The notes under the pieces: generated by a model
Told to the model about the DNA's origin: nothing
What the model saw: the letters and a program-made list of their open reading frames with translations, nothing else
The model's database searches: none
Assembly: GCA_003427395.1 (NCBI GenBank)
Contig: BFEA01000360.1
Coordinates: 741,976-783,251 of the forward strand
DNA length: 41,276 nucleotides
Origin: Chara braunii
Taxonomy: Eukaryota; Streptophyta; Charophyceae; Charales; Characeae
Reading direction: 5' to 3'
Translations under genes and position numbers: made by a program
Shown: in pieces, positions 21,197 to 31,124 of the stretch
Layout of the letters: each line of letters opens with the position of its first letter
Numbering within the stretch: the first letter of the stretch is position 1

Positions 21197-21976
21197 NNNN
21201 NNNNNNNNNNNNNNNNNNNNNNNNNNNNNNNNNNNNNNNNNNNNNNNNNNNNNNNNNNNNNNNNNNNNNNNNNNNNNNNNNNNNNNNNNNNNNNNNNNNN
21301 NNNNNNNNNNNNNNNNNNNNNNNNNNNNNNNNNNNNNNNNNNNNNNNNNNNNNNNNNNNNNNNNNNNNNNNNNNNNNNNNNNNNNNNNNNNNNNNNNNNN
21401 NNNNNNNNNNNNNNNNNNNNNNNNNNNNNNNNNNNNNNNNNNNNNNNNNNNNNNNNNNNNNNNNNNNNNNNNNNNNNNNNNNNNNNNNNNNNNNNNNNNN
21501 NNNNNNNNNNNNNNNNNNNNNNNNNNNNNNNNNNNNNNNNNNNNNNNNNNNNNNNNNNNNNNNNNNNNNNNNNNNNNNNNNNNNNNNNNNNNNNNNNNNN
21601 NNNNNNNNNNNNNNNNNNNNNNNNNNNNNNNNNNNNNNNNNNNNNNNNNNNNNNNNNNNNNNNNNNNNNNNNNNNNNNNNNNNNNNNNNNNNNNNNNNNN
21701 NNNNNNNNNNNNNNNNNNNNNNNNNNNNNNNNNNNNNNNNNNNNNNNNNNNNNNNNNNNNNNNNNNNNNNNNNNNNNNNNNNNNNNNNNNNNNNNNNNNN
21801 NNNNNNNNNNNNNNNNNNNNNNNNNNNNNNNNNNNNNNNNNNNNNNNNNNNNNNNNNNNNNNNNNNNNNNNNNNNNNNNNNNNNNNNNNNNNNNNNNNNN
21901 NNNNNNNNNNNNNNNNNNNNNNNNNNNNNNNNNNNNNNNNNNNNNNNNNNNNNNNNNNNNNNNNNNNNNNNNNNNN
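21197..21976. other. Assembly gap, 780 N
   Basis: A run of N; all long frames reported across it are meaningless. Its flanks are the same 95 bases, so the true distance is probably negative (the contigs overlap) and the gap should collapse. Confidence 0.99.
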
Positions 21977-22071
21977 GACTTGGAGGACGTATCACCCTCC
22001 ATTGATGATGTAGGGGCAGAAGTGAGTAGGATCAAGGCTGATACACTTCAAGTGTGTGCGCTGTCGTCAAG
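21977..22071 (+). repeat. 95-bp sequence right of the gap
   Basis: Exact copy of 21102-21196, starting at the first base after the N run. Confidence 0.97.
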
Positions 22072-22783
22072 AAAATGTGTGTTGACACTGAGCGACTGGG
22101 GTCACTGTCTCATGGCAAGAAGCGCTCACTTCTCGCGTGCAATGTTGTCGAGGTAGTCATCTCCACGCGGGAGCCCACGGTCATAGACACAAACGCTCTT
22201 GGATGATCAGAGAGAGTGAGGGTCAATGAGTTCTGCAAGGCGGCTATGAATCATTGGAACCAGGCATGGGANCACATACATCATGCAAGAGGGAGGATAT
22301 GGGTTACTACAGTAAGTGACGGGAGATGTACCGCGGCAATGATGAGTAGCGCTGATGACATGCAGGTTGTAACGAAGTGAGGACACAGTGTGTGAAGCAT
22401 CTGAGAGGCACGTGTGTAACTGGTGGGAGACTAACCTTCTCGAGTGAGAGACTTCCGAGCTTACGGTCGCTGGAGATGGAGGGTGTGAGGACTCATGATC
22501 TATGTCAACTTACCCCACCTTGCTCGCGCCACTAGTCTCTTGGTATCTCTCTCTTAGTATGGTGACCGAGTTCTGGAAGTGTGGAGCAGGTACCGATGGT
22601 GGGAGTGTATGTGATTTCTCCTGTGAGATGGCGAGAGCCCTGTGCATTCCTGGGCGGCTGACGTCATCATCTCCTCGGCGCGACTGACATTGACCAAGGC
22701 CAATGGCTTTGCTTTAACTGCTCTTCAGCGCGTTCTCAGTCCACTGCCTGGCAGCTCACGTGTTTCTGTCTTCTGCATCTAGT
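22072..22783. other. No gene seen; one ambiguous base
   Basis: Mixed composition with an ambiguous base at 22272. A 61-codon frame (22502-22687) has no recognisable motif. The sequence just before copy B is not purine-rich. Confidence 0.5.
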
Positions 22784-25589
22784 AGAGTTGAGACAAAAAG
22801 GGGAGGGTCCTCTTGAAGAGTAGGGTGCGAGAGGTAGCAATAACTGATACTTGATCTTAATGTGGACTCCCAGGATCAGCGACTTCGAGCTCGCTTTCGG
22901 AATTTGGTTGCAAGATTGGTTGTGAGACAGTGAGGGAGAAGATCAACTAAGGGGCAAGGGAGTGCATAGTTGGTGGGCAGTTGCAGTCATTACAGATCTT
23001 GAAACAGATGACACACTAGTATGGGGTCCCGTGGAGCCTTAATCTTTCGTTTTGGTCACCTAATTGTCTAAGACTTGCTTGATAACGTTGTCATATGGCC
23101 ATTTTTGGTTCGCTCCTTTCTCGATTTTGAAAGGTAAGACCTCTATTACTCTCGCTCGTTATGGGACTGGTCAGAGCACTCCAATCTGGGATAATGCCGT
23201 GCTTTCTACTTCTGTTGACAGAGTACTCATGCCGTTCGTGGTTGATCAACAAGGTTTTGTTTTGGTCAGTCCTTGCTGTTCTCGGTGAATGAGGGGGTGA
23301 GCTCTGGATCAGAGGTTCTAAGAAGGCCATAATTGAGATCATGATAGTCCGATAACGAGCGGATCTCAGTGGTTGATGAGAAAGGAGACAAATCTAAACG
23401 ATGCGGACAAAAGATTCATTTATGCCACCACTTCTAAATCATTCGCTTCCCCTGTCTGTGTTTCCCTTGCTACTGGTGCCTATTGATGGGCAGGAGGAAT
23501 TCAGTTCTGAAAAGGATTGTATATCTTCTTGCCAGTTTTGCATGATGGAGATAAGTAGCAGAAGAGTGTGACGACCGAGGGTGAGAAGCATCTGGTTCTC
23601 TAAATGTCAGGTACTCCACTTCTATTAGTTCCCTGAAGGTTGATTTGGTCGGGAGGCGGGAGGATGGTGAATGGTTAATCTGTGTGTGAAATTTTCGCAA
23701 TACAGAGTGAAGTTCTTGCATAAATACTTTGCCCTGGCTTTGTATGACTTTCCCCATTTACTTACCTCTCCTTCCCACCTCGACAGTTCGAAATTACCTC
23801 TCTAAGAATTGGAGGCCCGAGGTAATGGCGAAAGATCGCCCCTGGTGGGCCGAGCCTGATTCCTCTTTTTCTTTCTCTGACTAACAGAAGTCTGACTTAA
23901 TCAGCTCTAGTCAGTCCTCTAAAGACGTCAACACTTGCTCCTTAATGGTTTGAGCAGATACAGTCTCTAGACGGGGGGGGCCGTGCAAGCAAGTGAATGT
24001 GTGATTGTACTAACCTGCTGGAAATCGTATGATCACTTGAGCAAATAGTCACATGGGCCAGCAGGCGTGGTAGATGTACGAACGGCCAGGCATGTGAGCT
24101 TACGAGCCTTCGTACAGTCGCACTAACCTGCAGGCACAGTGATGGCTCTAGATGCTCGGAAGTGTGGGCTTACAAATTATCATGCAAAGCGTGTAGAATG
24201 AGAACCGATCGTCCTGAGCTCCTTGGAGAAGATAGTCTGTGACATTGCAAGTGTAAAACGAAGAGGCCGCACGAGCTGGCCTTGAGTTCAAGCCCAGCTC
24301 GAGTGCGGTCTTCTAGCTCCAACTACCTTCCATTGTCGTTGTCGATGCGCAAGAAACGATCTGCGATTCAGAAGATAACTTTCCTGCTAGTTAAATATTT
24401 GCTTTATGGGGACTAGATACAATTGTCAGACCCTGAGTTTACGTGGATGGAGGTCGACAATATAATAAAATTCTAAAGACTATCTAATTAAAAGGCTAGT
24501 CCAAATAGGTGGAAATCAATTTTACCCTAATGACTCTGTATTTTACAAGAATTGAACTTTAGTAAAATCCAGCTAAAGTCTCACGACTCGGGGATACTCG
24601 CATGCCATTACTCGTTAGAGTAGCAGACAGATACTTTGTGCTAGTATTCAAGCAAGTCTGTAAACTACACCCAGTAAACGGGTAAAGGCCACTCGCGTCA
24701 ACCCCTCTCCGCATTAATACGCTTATTTCCATGCATACAAAATCATTTCGAAATGTTTTAACACCTTCGTGGGTTTCATGTGACTCTTGTCACTTCAACT
24801 CAAACCCAAAATGAAACTTCGATTTTGTGGAGCGGGTTTTTACAGAAAGAAATTGTTTGAAGTCATGGATTGCGCTTGAACTCAATCTCATGTATGAGTT
24901 ACTATGCTGAGTCAAGGCGTTGAGCCTGAGGGGTTCTGAGCCCAGGGTAGGCCATTACATGCAGTCCGACTTACCTTTGCATATTAAACGAAATGGTACA
25001 CGGGCTTTGTTCCTCTCAACATGGGATTAGATTCATTGCATGAGGTGCGTACACAGGAAAACTTCTGTCCTACATGAGCCTGGGCGACTCACGATTCATC
25101 TCACTAACGTCGCTTACTTGATTTAGCTCATTATTAGCCAACTTGAGTACTGCCCTACCCGGGTCCAGTTGAGTGTATCTACTTGGTGTATTGTACAAAA
25201 TGGATTGATTCTGATGTGTTGGTCTCTTAGTGGAGGACGACTCGAGACTGTACCGTTCCGCTACGACTCGGGCTACAGACTATTGTGACAGTGCGTTATT
25301 GCAAGGTGTCTTGACTAGACTCATTGCAAACCCATGTAACGGTCGACATTGGTAACGGGAGTAACCCATCCCGACGATCATTGCTTTACCATAGAGATTG
25401 GAGGGTACTAGTGCCATGTCCTACTTCGGGGGAACTTGTATTAAGCCCTAGTGGGACGAACAGTATTGTTCTAGTCGTTCTTCACCTATTCTAAGGTAAG
25501 TATCAGCCAATTAGCGTTCTTTCCAAAGGCGCTCAGAGCTAACACCCTGCGCTCATTTTGGTACAATAGTCCAATCTCTCTCCGATGTG

Positions 25590-25862
25590 ATGGGTTTCTG
25601 CGGGGATACGGGATGTGAAGATACGGTAAAAGTAACCTGTACACTACACCAAGACAAAACGGAAGGTTGGGAAGAGACTGTTGTCAAAGATTTACACTAT
25701 CATATGAAGTTAATAATGGAGCAGGCACTAGAGTTAGTGAGAGCTCAGAAAACAGTTGAGTACACCTTCTACATCTATGGATCAGACGAGAAACTGCACA
25801 ACACTTTTCCAACCCTAGGATCTGTTGAGCACGCAAGGAGAGTTACTGTTGGTGAACAGTGA
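25590..25862 (+). CDS. Unknown 90-aa ORF in long repeat, copy B
   Basis: ATG 25590 to TGA 25862; a GTG directly upstream is in frame but the ATG matches copy A. Same predicted strand-helix-strand layout as the copy at 8084 (VKVTCTLHQDK, KDLHYHMKLIMEQALELVRA, VEYTFYIYGSDEK). The N-terminus differs more (GFCGDTGCEDT). It lies 129 bases upstream of the larger ORF, on the same strand. Function unknown. Confidence 0.45.
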   Translation: MGFCGDTGCEDTVKVTCTLHQDKTEGWEETVVKDLHYHMKLIMEQALELVRAQKTVEYTFYIYGSDEKLHNTFPTLGSVEHARRVTVGEQ

Positions 25863-25991
25863 AGTAAACTGGTCATAGTCAGACACACAAGCATTTTGTT
25901 AAAACACAAGCAACAATTAACCCAGTCACATCATTGGGTTAGTCAAGTGGATTAAAGAGACCATCAGAACGCAGCAGCAGCTATCAATGTC

Positions 25992-26573
25992 ATGAGTGCA
26001 GTTATGACCAACCTCAATCAGATCTCACACAAGGAGGCTTTCCAATATCAGTATGTCAGTGCAGTTGGTTTCAGACAGGGAGATTTGTCAATCTTCGCTG
26101 TCCTCACCAGTTTTGCAGAAGGTACCGTTCATGATCTGAGACTCTATGTGAAGAAAGGCAAAGAGACTCATGAGCACTTCGACTCGGTCTGGATCTCGGC
26201 AGCAAGGTATCTTGAGAGGAGAGAACGTGAGCTTGATGAAAGTGGAACAAAGCTGATCTGTAGCTTCGGACCCAAGCTCTACGTTGACTATCCCAAACCA
26301 CTAGTTCCTCCCCTACTCACAGACGGGTCTTGCTGGAGTGACCTGGTTGACTTGACAAAGAGGTACATCTCACCAGTGGAGATTAATTACGAGGCAGTGA
26401 CAAAGCCTTCCGAGTTCCTATATCTCAGGTGGGGAATTTTTTCTATACCCTATCTCCCTACACTGTGGGAGGAGTTCTGTGTTATGGTTGACTTCCGCAT
26501 CATGGGACTTAGATGGAAATGCTCGGAACTAGCAGGTTTCAGGTGGCTCTACATCGAGAGGCCACCATGTTAG
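25992..26573 (+). CDS. Unknown 193-aa ORF in long repeat, copy B
   Basis: An open frame from ATG 25992 (MSAVMTNLNQIS) to TAG 26571; copy A suggests the ancestral frame ran about 22 codons further. Blocks in order: FQYQYVSAVGFRQGDLSIF, a Lys-rich turn HDLRLYVKKGKETHE, a charged helix ARYLERRERELDESGTK, the strand GPKLYVDYP, then SDLVDLTKRYISPVEINYE and YLPTLWEEFCVMVDFRIMG. It has Glu and Arg codons where copy A has stops. No known family was recognised and no signal peptide or membrane segment is evident. Differences from copy A are mostly residue-changing. Confidence 0.5.
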   Translation: MSAVMTNLNQISHKEAFQYQYVSAVGFRQGDLSIFAVLTSFAEGTVHDLRLYVKKGKETHEHFDSVWISAARYLERRERELDESGTKLICSFGPKLYVDYPKPLVPPLLTDGSCWSDLVDLTKRYISPVEINYEAVTKPSEFLYLRWGIFSIPYLPTLWEEFCVMVDFRIMGLRWKCSELAGFRWLYIERPPC

Positions 26574-27004
26574 AGGGTACGGAGGCTTGGCAGGAGGCAC
26601 GAGAGACATACAGCAAAATGAGAGGTTGAGTGTGAGATCCAGAGGGATGAGTGAGGACTCTTGATTGGTGTTTGCCATGCCTCCTATATATGTACTTTCT
26701 GAAATTACTTTGAGTTCTCATTCTTCCCTCATTTATCCTTGTCATTGCTCGAGTCTGTTAGTCTTGCTCCACTTGTATTGATTTGCTTAATGATCTATCT
26801 TACTGATGGTCCTGTCACAGTTCTCAAAATTAGTAAATTGGCAAAATTAATGCATGCATGACATATTAGAATTTTATGATTATTATTTGCATGATTCTTT
26901 ATTGTTCCAAATCAAAATAAAAGATTCATAAGACCGAGGACTTGCAAAAACCGCAATTGATGGGTCTCGCTCGAAGTCGGACGCACACAACAGGAAGGGA
27001 TTTG

Positions 27005-28499
27005 TTTTATTTAATTTATTTTATTTATTGCAAACAAGTACAAAATCCTGCGTGACAGACTGTTGGCTTTCTGGTCGCCTGAAGAGGCCCGACTAGAAAA
27101 AGTGCGATAGCGTGCGTGTTTGTGTGCGTGTGCGTCGGCCTTGGCCTTGATGCTTGCACGCACACATTGTGACCATCGTCTTTTTTTCCTCGTCACGTGT
27201 CACTTCCTCCCTACTGCACCTTTCGTCACGTTTGCCCACTGTTTTTCTTTGGAAACGCCCGAAAAAAGTCCAAAAACTTGTTGTCGGGTTTTGCCGTATT
27301 TCCCACTGTGCAATGTGGTGGGTGGGAGAGGGGAACGTTCCCGCTCTAATGCCAGTGTGGCGGACCCACCGGGTGAGGTGCTCCGCCTGGGATAGAGATG
27401 GAGATGGAGGATGAGGGTGGAGCAAGATGGCACAGCGCAGCTCCCACGCAGACTCCAACACACGTACTCCAAACTGTGCGAATGTAGAATGCCCCGAAGT
27501 ACAGACTCTGGTTGGGGTATACCCCAGCAGGCTGATTGGACTTCACTGGACTGACTGATGCCGGCAGAGGTACCGGCCTAGACTGGACTACCCCGAATAC
27601 AACACAGGTCTGTGAGAACAGGCCAAGGGGCTGGTCTCACAGGTCAACCAGAGGTACGCTACACTTGATGTAGTCCTTGTTCAAGGCCCCTTAGGCCTCT
27701 TTTAGGAATGGCAAGTTAGCCGTGATGTGACGACTTGTCCTTTTTTCCCTCCCACATTTTCCTACCTCTCCCAATCTCCCTCTAGGTTCGTTTCTTCTCA
27801 CCTTTGTTGTCCGTTTTACTCTGGATCACCCTAGGACCTGATTTTCGAGGTTCAACATACTTGGGCTTCCATATTCAAGGCCCTTGTGATCTGTTGCATC
27901 CCTTTTGAGTCCCTTCTAAGTTTCAAGGCCTAGAAACCTCGAAATCGAGACTCTTTTTTTTTTTCCTAGTCCTTTTAATTTTGGTTCCCAAGACCAGTTA
28001 TTTTTCAGATTCCCCATGTCTGGGCACTTGTTTGGGCGGTACCCACTAGTACTTTTTATACCCTCCTTGCTTGGTCCATGGCCCTTTCGTCATGCCATAT
28101 TCAAGTGATCACCTCGGCCCCATGCTATGATCTTATGTGTCGGTGTCAAGCCACTAGTTTCCTTGGCGTCGTTGGTCTGCTTCTTTCTGCAGTACTCAAC
28201 ATCTAGTATTATTATTTTTATGGCGGTCCTCCTTTCTCAAGGAGGGTTGTCTCTATTAATTTTATGTAGTGTTTTGTCATCCTTTACTCCGCAGTCTCTT
28301 CCACGTGTAAGGCTCTGGCGGTTTCGGGACCCCTCTTGGGTCCTTGGTGCCGACAATCTTGCCTTAGTCCTTCATCCTCTCTTTCTTTCTTGTCTCCTCA
28401 TCCCGGATTCCTCTTTTGTGCACATCTTAACCATATATCATGTCTTAAGGGCTGAGACTTGATTCGGGAACCAAACATCCCGACAACGACTCTTGGAGG
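27005..28499. other. No gene seen to the right of copy B
   Basis: An AT-rich start (ttttatttaatttatt) is followed by mixed sequence. Overlapping frames on both strands at 27093-27546 and a hydrophobic 111-codon ATG frame at 28127-28462 show no family motif. The missing integrase part of gypsy 1 is not found here in any frame I read. Confidence 0.5.
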
Positions 28500-28980
28500 T
28501 CAAGGAAAATACATGTTTTAGATACATCTTGTTACTGAATTCGCTCAAGGGTAAATCAGGCACAAAGGTTCGAAAGAAGAGGAGTTTAGATATAATAAAT
28601 TAAAAAAACTATAGCTTCTAGACTCTTCCAGCTGACAAACGGATAGAAACGAACACCTAGGTCACCTAGGTGAAAAAAAAACATATGTTTTAGGTACATT
28701 TTGTGACCAAATTCATCGGAGGATGAAACGGTTACAAAATGTCATAGTTTTTTTTTTTTTTCCTAAGAGAAAATCAAGAAAAATCAAGAGGTTGGTAGGT
28801 CATGACACGATGGACCACAAAAATTAAAGCAAACACATGTTTTAAGTACATCCTTGAATCAATAGAGAGTCCAGATGCACTTGGAAATGTACTGCACCAT
28901 TTTGTTTTAGTTTGGGGCACGTATGGGGGCAATGAAACTATGAAAGCGACCATCATTACACTTTGAAAATTAGTGATATC
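28500..28980 (+). repeat. Degenerate repeat, three copies, 150-170 bp apart
   Basis: ACAT(A)GTTTTA(G/A)(G/A)TACAT starts at about 28511, 28680 and 28831, each in an A-rich setting and followed by a loosely similar 50-base block (GAATTCGCTCAAGGG, AAATTCATCGGAGG). A near-palindrome, CACCTAGGTCACCTAGGTG, lies at 28654-28672. Confidence 0.6.
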
Positions 28981-31124
28981 CAAGGGAGTGTCAAGGCCAA
29001 GGAAAAATTAGCCTTGACGTTCTCAAGACACTAGAAAAAAGTGTGTTAAGCATGAGAGCAAATGATGATTGTAAATGGCAACCACGAGCTGAAAATATAG
29101 AGACCGAGAATATTCGACACACTTATGACATATGGAAAGAAGGGAATTGGGACTGACGGGGACTAGAGAGTCCCAAATAAAATTGAGACATCATGAAAAA
29201 TAATGTCGGGGACTAAACGGACCTTAATAAAAATAATCATGAAATTAAAAAAAAAACGATAGGACCACCGGTAAGACTAAGATATGATGTGAGATGAGTG
29301 ACGAGGACTTGAGTTGTACTTAGGAAACTATGGGAGGTCATGAGGAATTGGTGATCACAGCAAGATGCACCCTCAAGATCAAGATCTAGTGGTCGAAAAT
29401 ATTAACACTACTACTGCAAGCACTAGTGAGACAAAGATGAGAAGTTTTCGAAGATAAAGGAAGAAAGAAATGAAGGAGGCAGGCTTACATTGGAGTCGGA
29501 GATATCTCGGTCTAGCCAAGCAAAAGAAAATAGAGCCTTGAGTGACTCTAAGCAGGAAATATGTTGCCAAGGAAATATAGGAGCAAGGGCGGCTGCAAAT
29601 TAAGACTAACCGAGACAAAATTGAGCCCCCATGGACGCGGGGGTGTCATTATTATAATCCGAGAAATAACGAACAACTTGATCTAAATCTATATTAGAGG
29701 GGGAAAAAGGTGGAGGGAAAAAGGTTGGTGAGTTCGAAAAAACATAGTAAGGACTGATAGGTCCCTACTGTGACCTCATCACTACGGATTTAGTGGAGGT
29801 AAATCCGGAGTGAGGAGGCCCCAAGATCTGAATTAAAAAAAAAAAATAAAAAAAATGTGGATACGTTTATTTTTGAGGTCACAAATCAGATTTATGGGAA
29901 AGACAATATGACTGTTTTTTGTGATGTCAACTCAAACTGCCAACGCCGAAATGAATTGGCAACCCAAAATGGAAAGAAACAAAAGAAAAAAAAACGACAA
30001 AAAATGTATTTGGTCAAAAATTGAAGTCATATACACTAGAATTTAAAAAGGAGAGTCATAGGGCTCAGATTTGAAGCAAGGACCACTTGGGGGTAGCTCG
30101 GATTAATTCTGACCTTGGATCTTAGCCAGATCCAAAATAAAAAATGCACCGAGGTACCAGGGGGTACCTGGCCCCACTCAAATTTGAGTGGGACTTCAGA
30201 AAATTAAAGTAAAGGTCCGAAAGACCTTTCCCTTTTAACCAAGGTTGCCCCTTGATTATTCGGAACCATGGGGCAACATCTGAAGGTGCAAATAAAGCAT
30301 AGGGTGGCCATAAAGGTAGTTTGAGTCCGTACCAACCACTCAGACTGCATGCACTTGACCAAAATAAGACAAGGTGCTTCCCGAGAGACCCACAAGTGAA
30401 GGGAGGCCTTGAGGGTACCTTTGCTCACCTTGGACATTTGGGGGAGACCCAAGGGTTGGCCGAAGTCCTGTGTCCAGCCTATCGAAGCCCGAGTGCAGTC
30501 CGCTTTAGACAGATTTGCATGAGGCAAGTAGATGCTGACCGAATGAGCCCAAGGGAGCACAAGGTTAAACCAGAGTGAGAGGAGGGGAACCGTTGCCAGG
30601 GTGGGAGCTTGGGGGAGACTCTAGGCTAGTGGAAGTGCTTAAAAAGGCTGGTTAAAGTGGCCTGGCCTAGGAAGGTGCTCCGCCATACCCCTTAGGCAGT
30701 AAGGAAGGTAGAAAGGCTAAAGAGAGTCTCCTTAACCCTCCTAGAGGGGAGGACTTCATAGCCTTAGTGTTACCAGATTACCATAGCTAGAGAGAGGTTG
30801 AGAAAGGGATGATAAGGAAGGTTTGAGGGAGGAAGCAATATCCAGAAGACAAGTGTGCAAAGGAAGGGAAAACTTCATTAACATTGACATTGCAAGAACA
30901 ACGAACTATAGGAGGTAAGTGAGAAAGGAGAAGGGACTGTCTTTCTTCATCATTTTTTTTAATTTTTTTTCCCTTTTCTTTTTAATTTTTTTTTGTTCTC
31001 CTCCTGCTTCCTTTTCTCCTTGTTTTCACTCCCCCTCCTCCTCCTTTCTTTTTCTCTATAACTAGCATTTCGGACCAGGGGAAAGTAAATAGTAGCTCCC
31101 CTACTACAGGTTACATCTATTTCG
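28981..31124. other. No gene seen; purine-rich, with two hairpins
   Basis: The + strand is A/G-rich to about 30200. Two clear inverted repeats: 29774-29818 (19-base arms, 17 paired, 7-base loop) and GTTGCCCC/GGGGCAAC at 30244-30251 and 30270-30277. Bases 29286-29320 are the source of the chimeric end of the window. Frames at 30204-30578 on both strands lack motifs. Confidence 0.5.
29774..29818. repeat. Inverted repeat, 19-base arms
   Basis: CCTCATCACTACGGATTTA, loop GTGGAGG, then TAAATCCGGAGTGAGGAGG: 17 of 19 positions pair. It does not sit at the end of an obvious gene. Confidence 0.85.

Larger units (their letters stand above)
5394..27004 (+). mobile_element. Candidate giant LTR element: 4.1-kb repeats flanking gypsy 2
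   Basis: Two same-orientation repeats (5394-9522 and 22784-27004) enclose 13.3 kb in which a gag ATG begins 191 bases after the left repeat, as expected for a 5' LTR followed by leader and gag. If this is one element it is about 21.6 kb, comparable in scale to Ogre-type plant gypsy elements. Points against: the repeat ends lack clear TG...CA, I see no standard primer-binding site after 9522 and no target-site duplication, and 7.4 kb lies between integrase and the right repeat. The purine tract AAAAAGGGGAGGG is inside both repeats near their starts, whereas a polypurine tract normally lies just outside the 3' LTR. Segmental duplication or two separate elements remain possible. Confidence 0.45.
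22784..27004 (+). repeat. Long direct repeat, copy B (possible 3' LTR)
   Basis: Same orientation as copy A and about 90 bases longer, mainly because of the divergent block 24717-24859. Starts at AGAGTTGAGACAAAAAGGGG; clear similarity ends at GGAAGGGATTTG (27004), though TTTATTTATTGC and GTACAAAA a little further on still faintly resemble the sequence after copy A. No gene was recognised from 22784 to 25589. It carries better-preserved versions of the two ORFs. Confidence 0.93.

Noticed and set aside
21087-22156. Long frames across 21197-21976
   Set aside because: They consist of N. No sequence is known there and the gap is probably spurious.
28127-28462. 111-codon hydrophobic ATG frame
   Set aside because: T-rich sequence gives Leu/Phe/Ser by composition. 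No topology or family motif convinced me.
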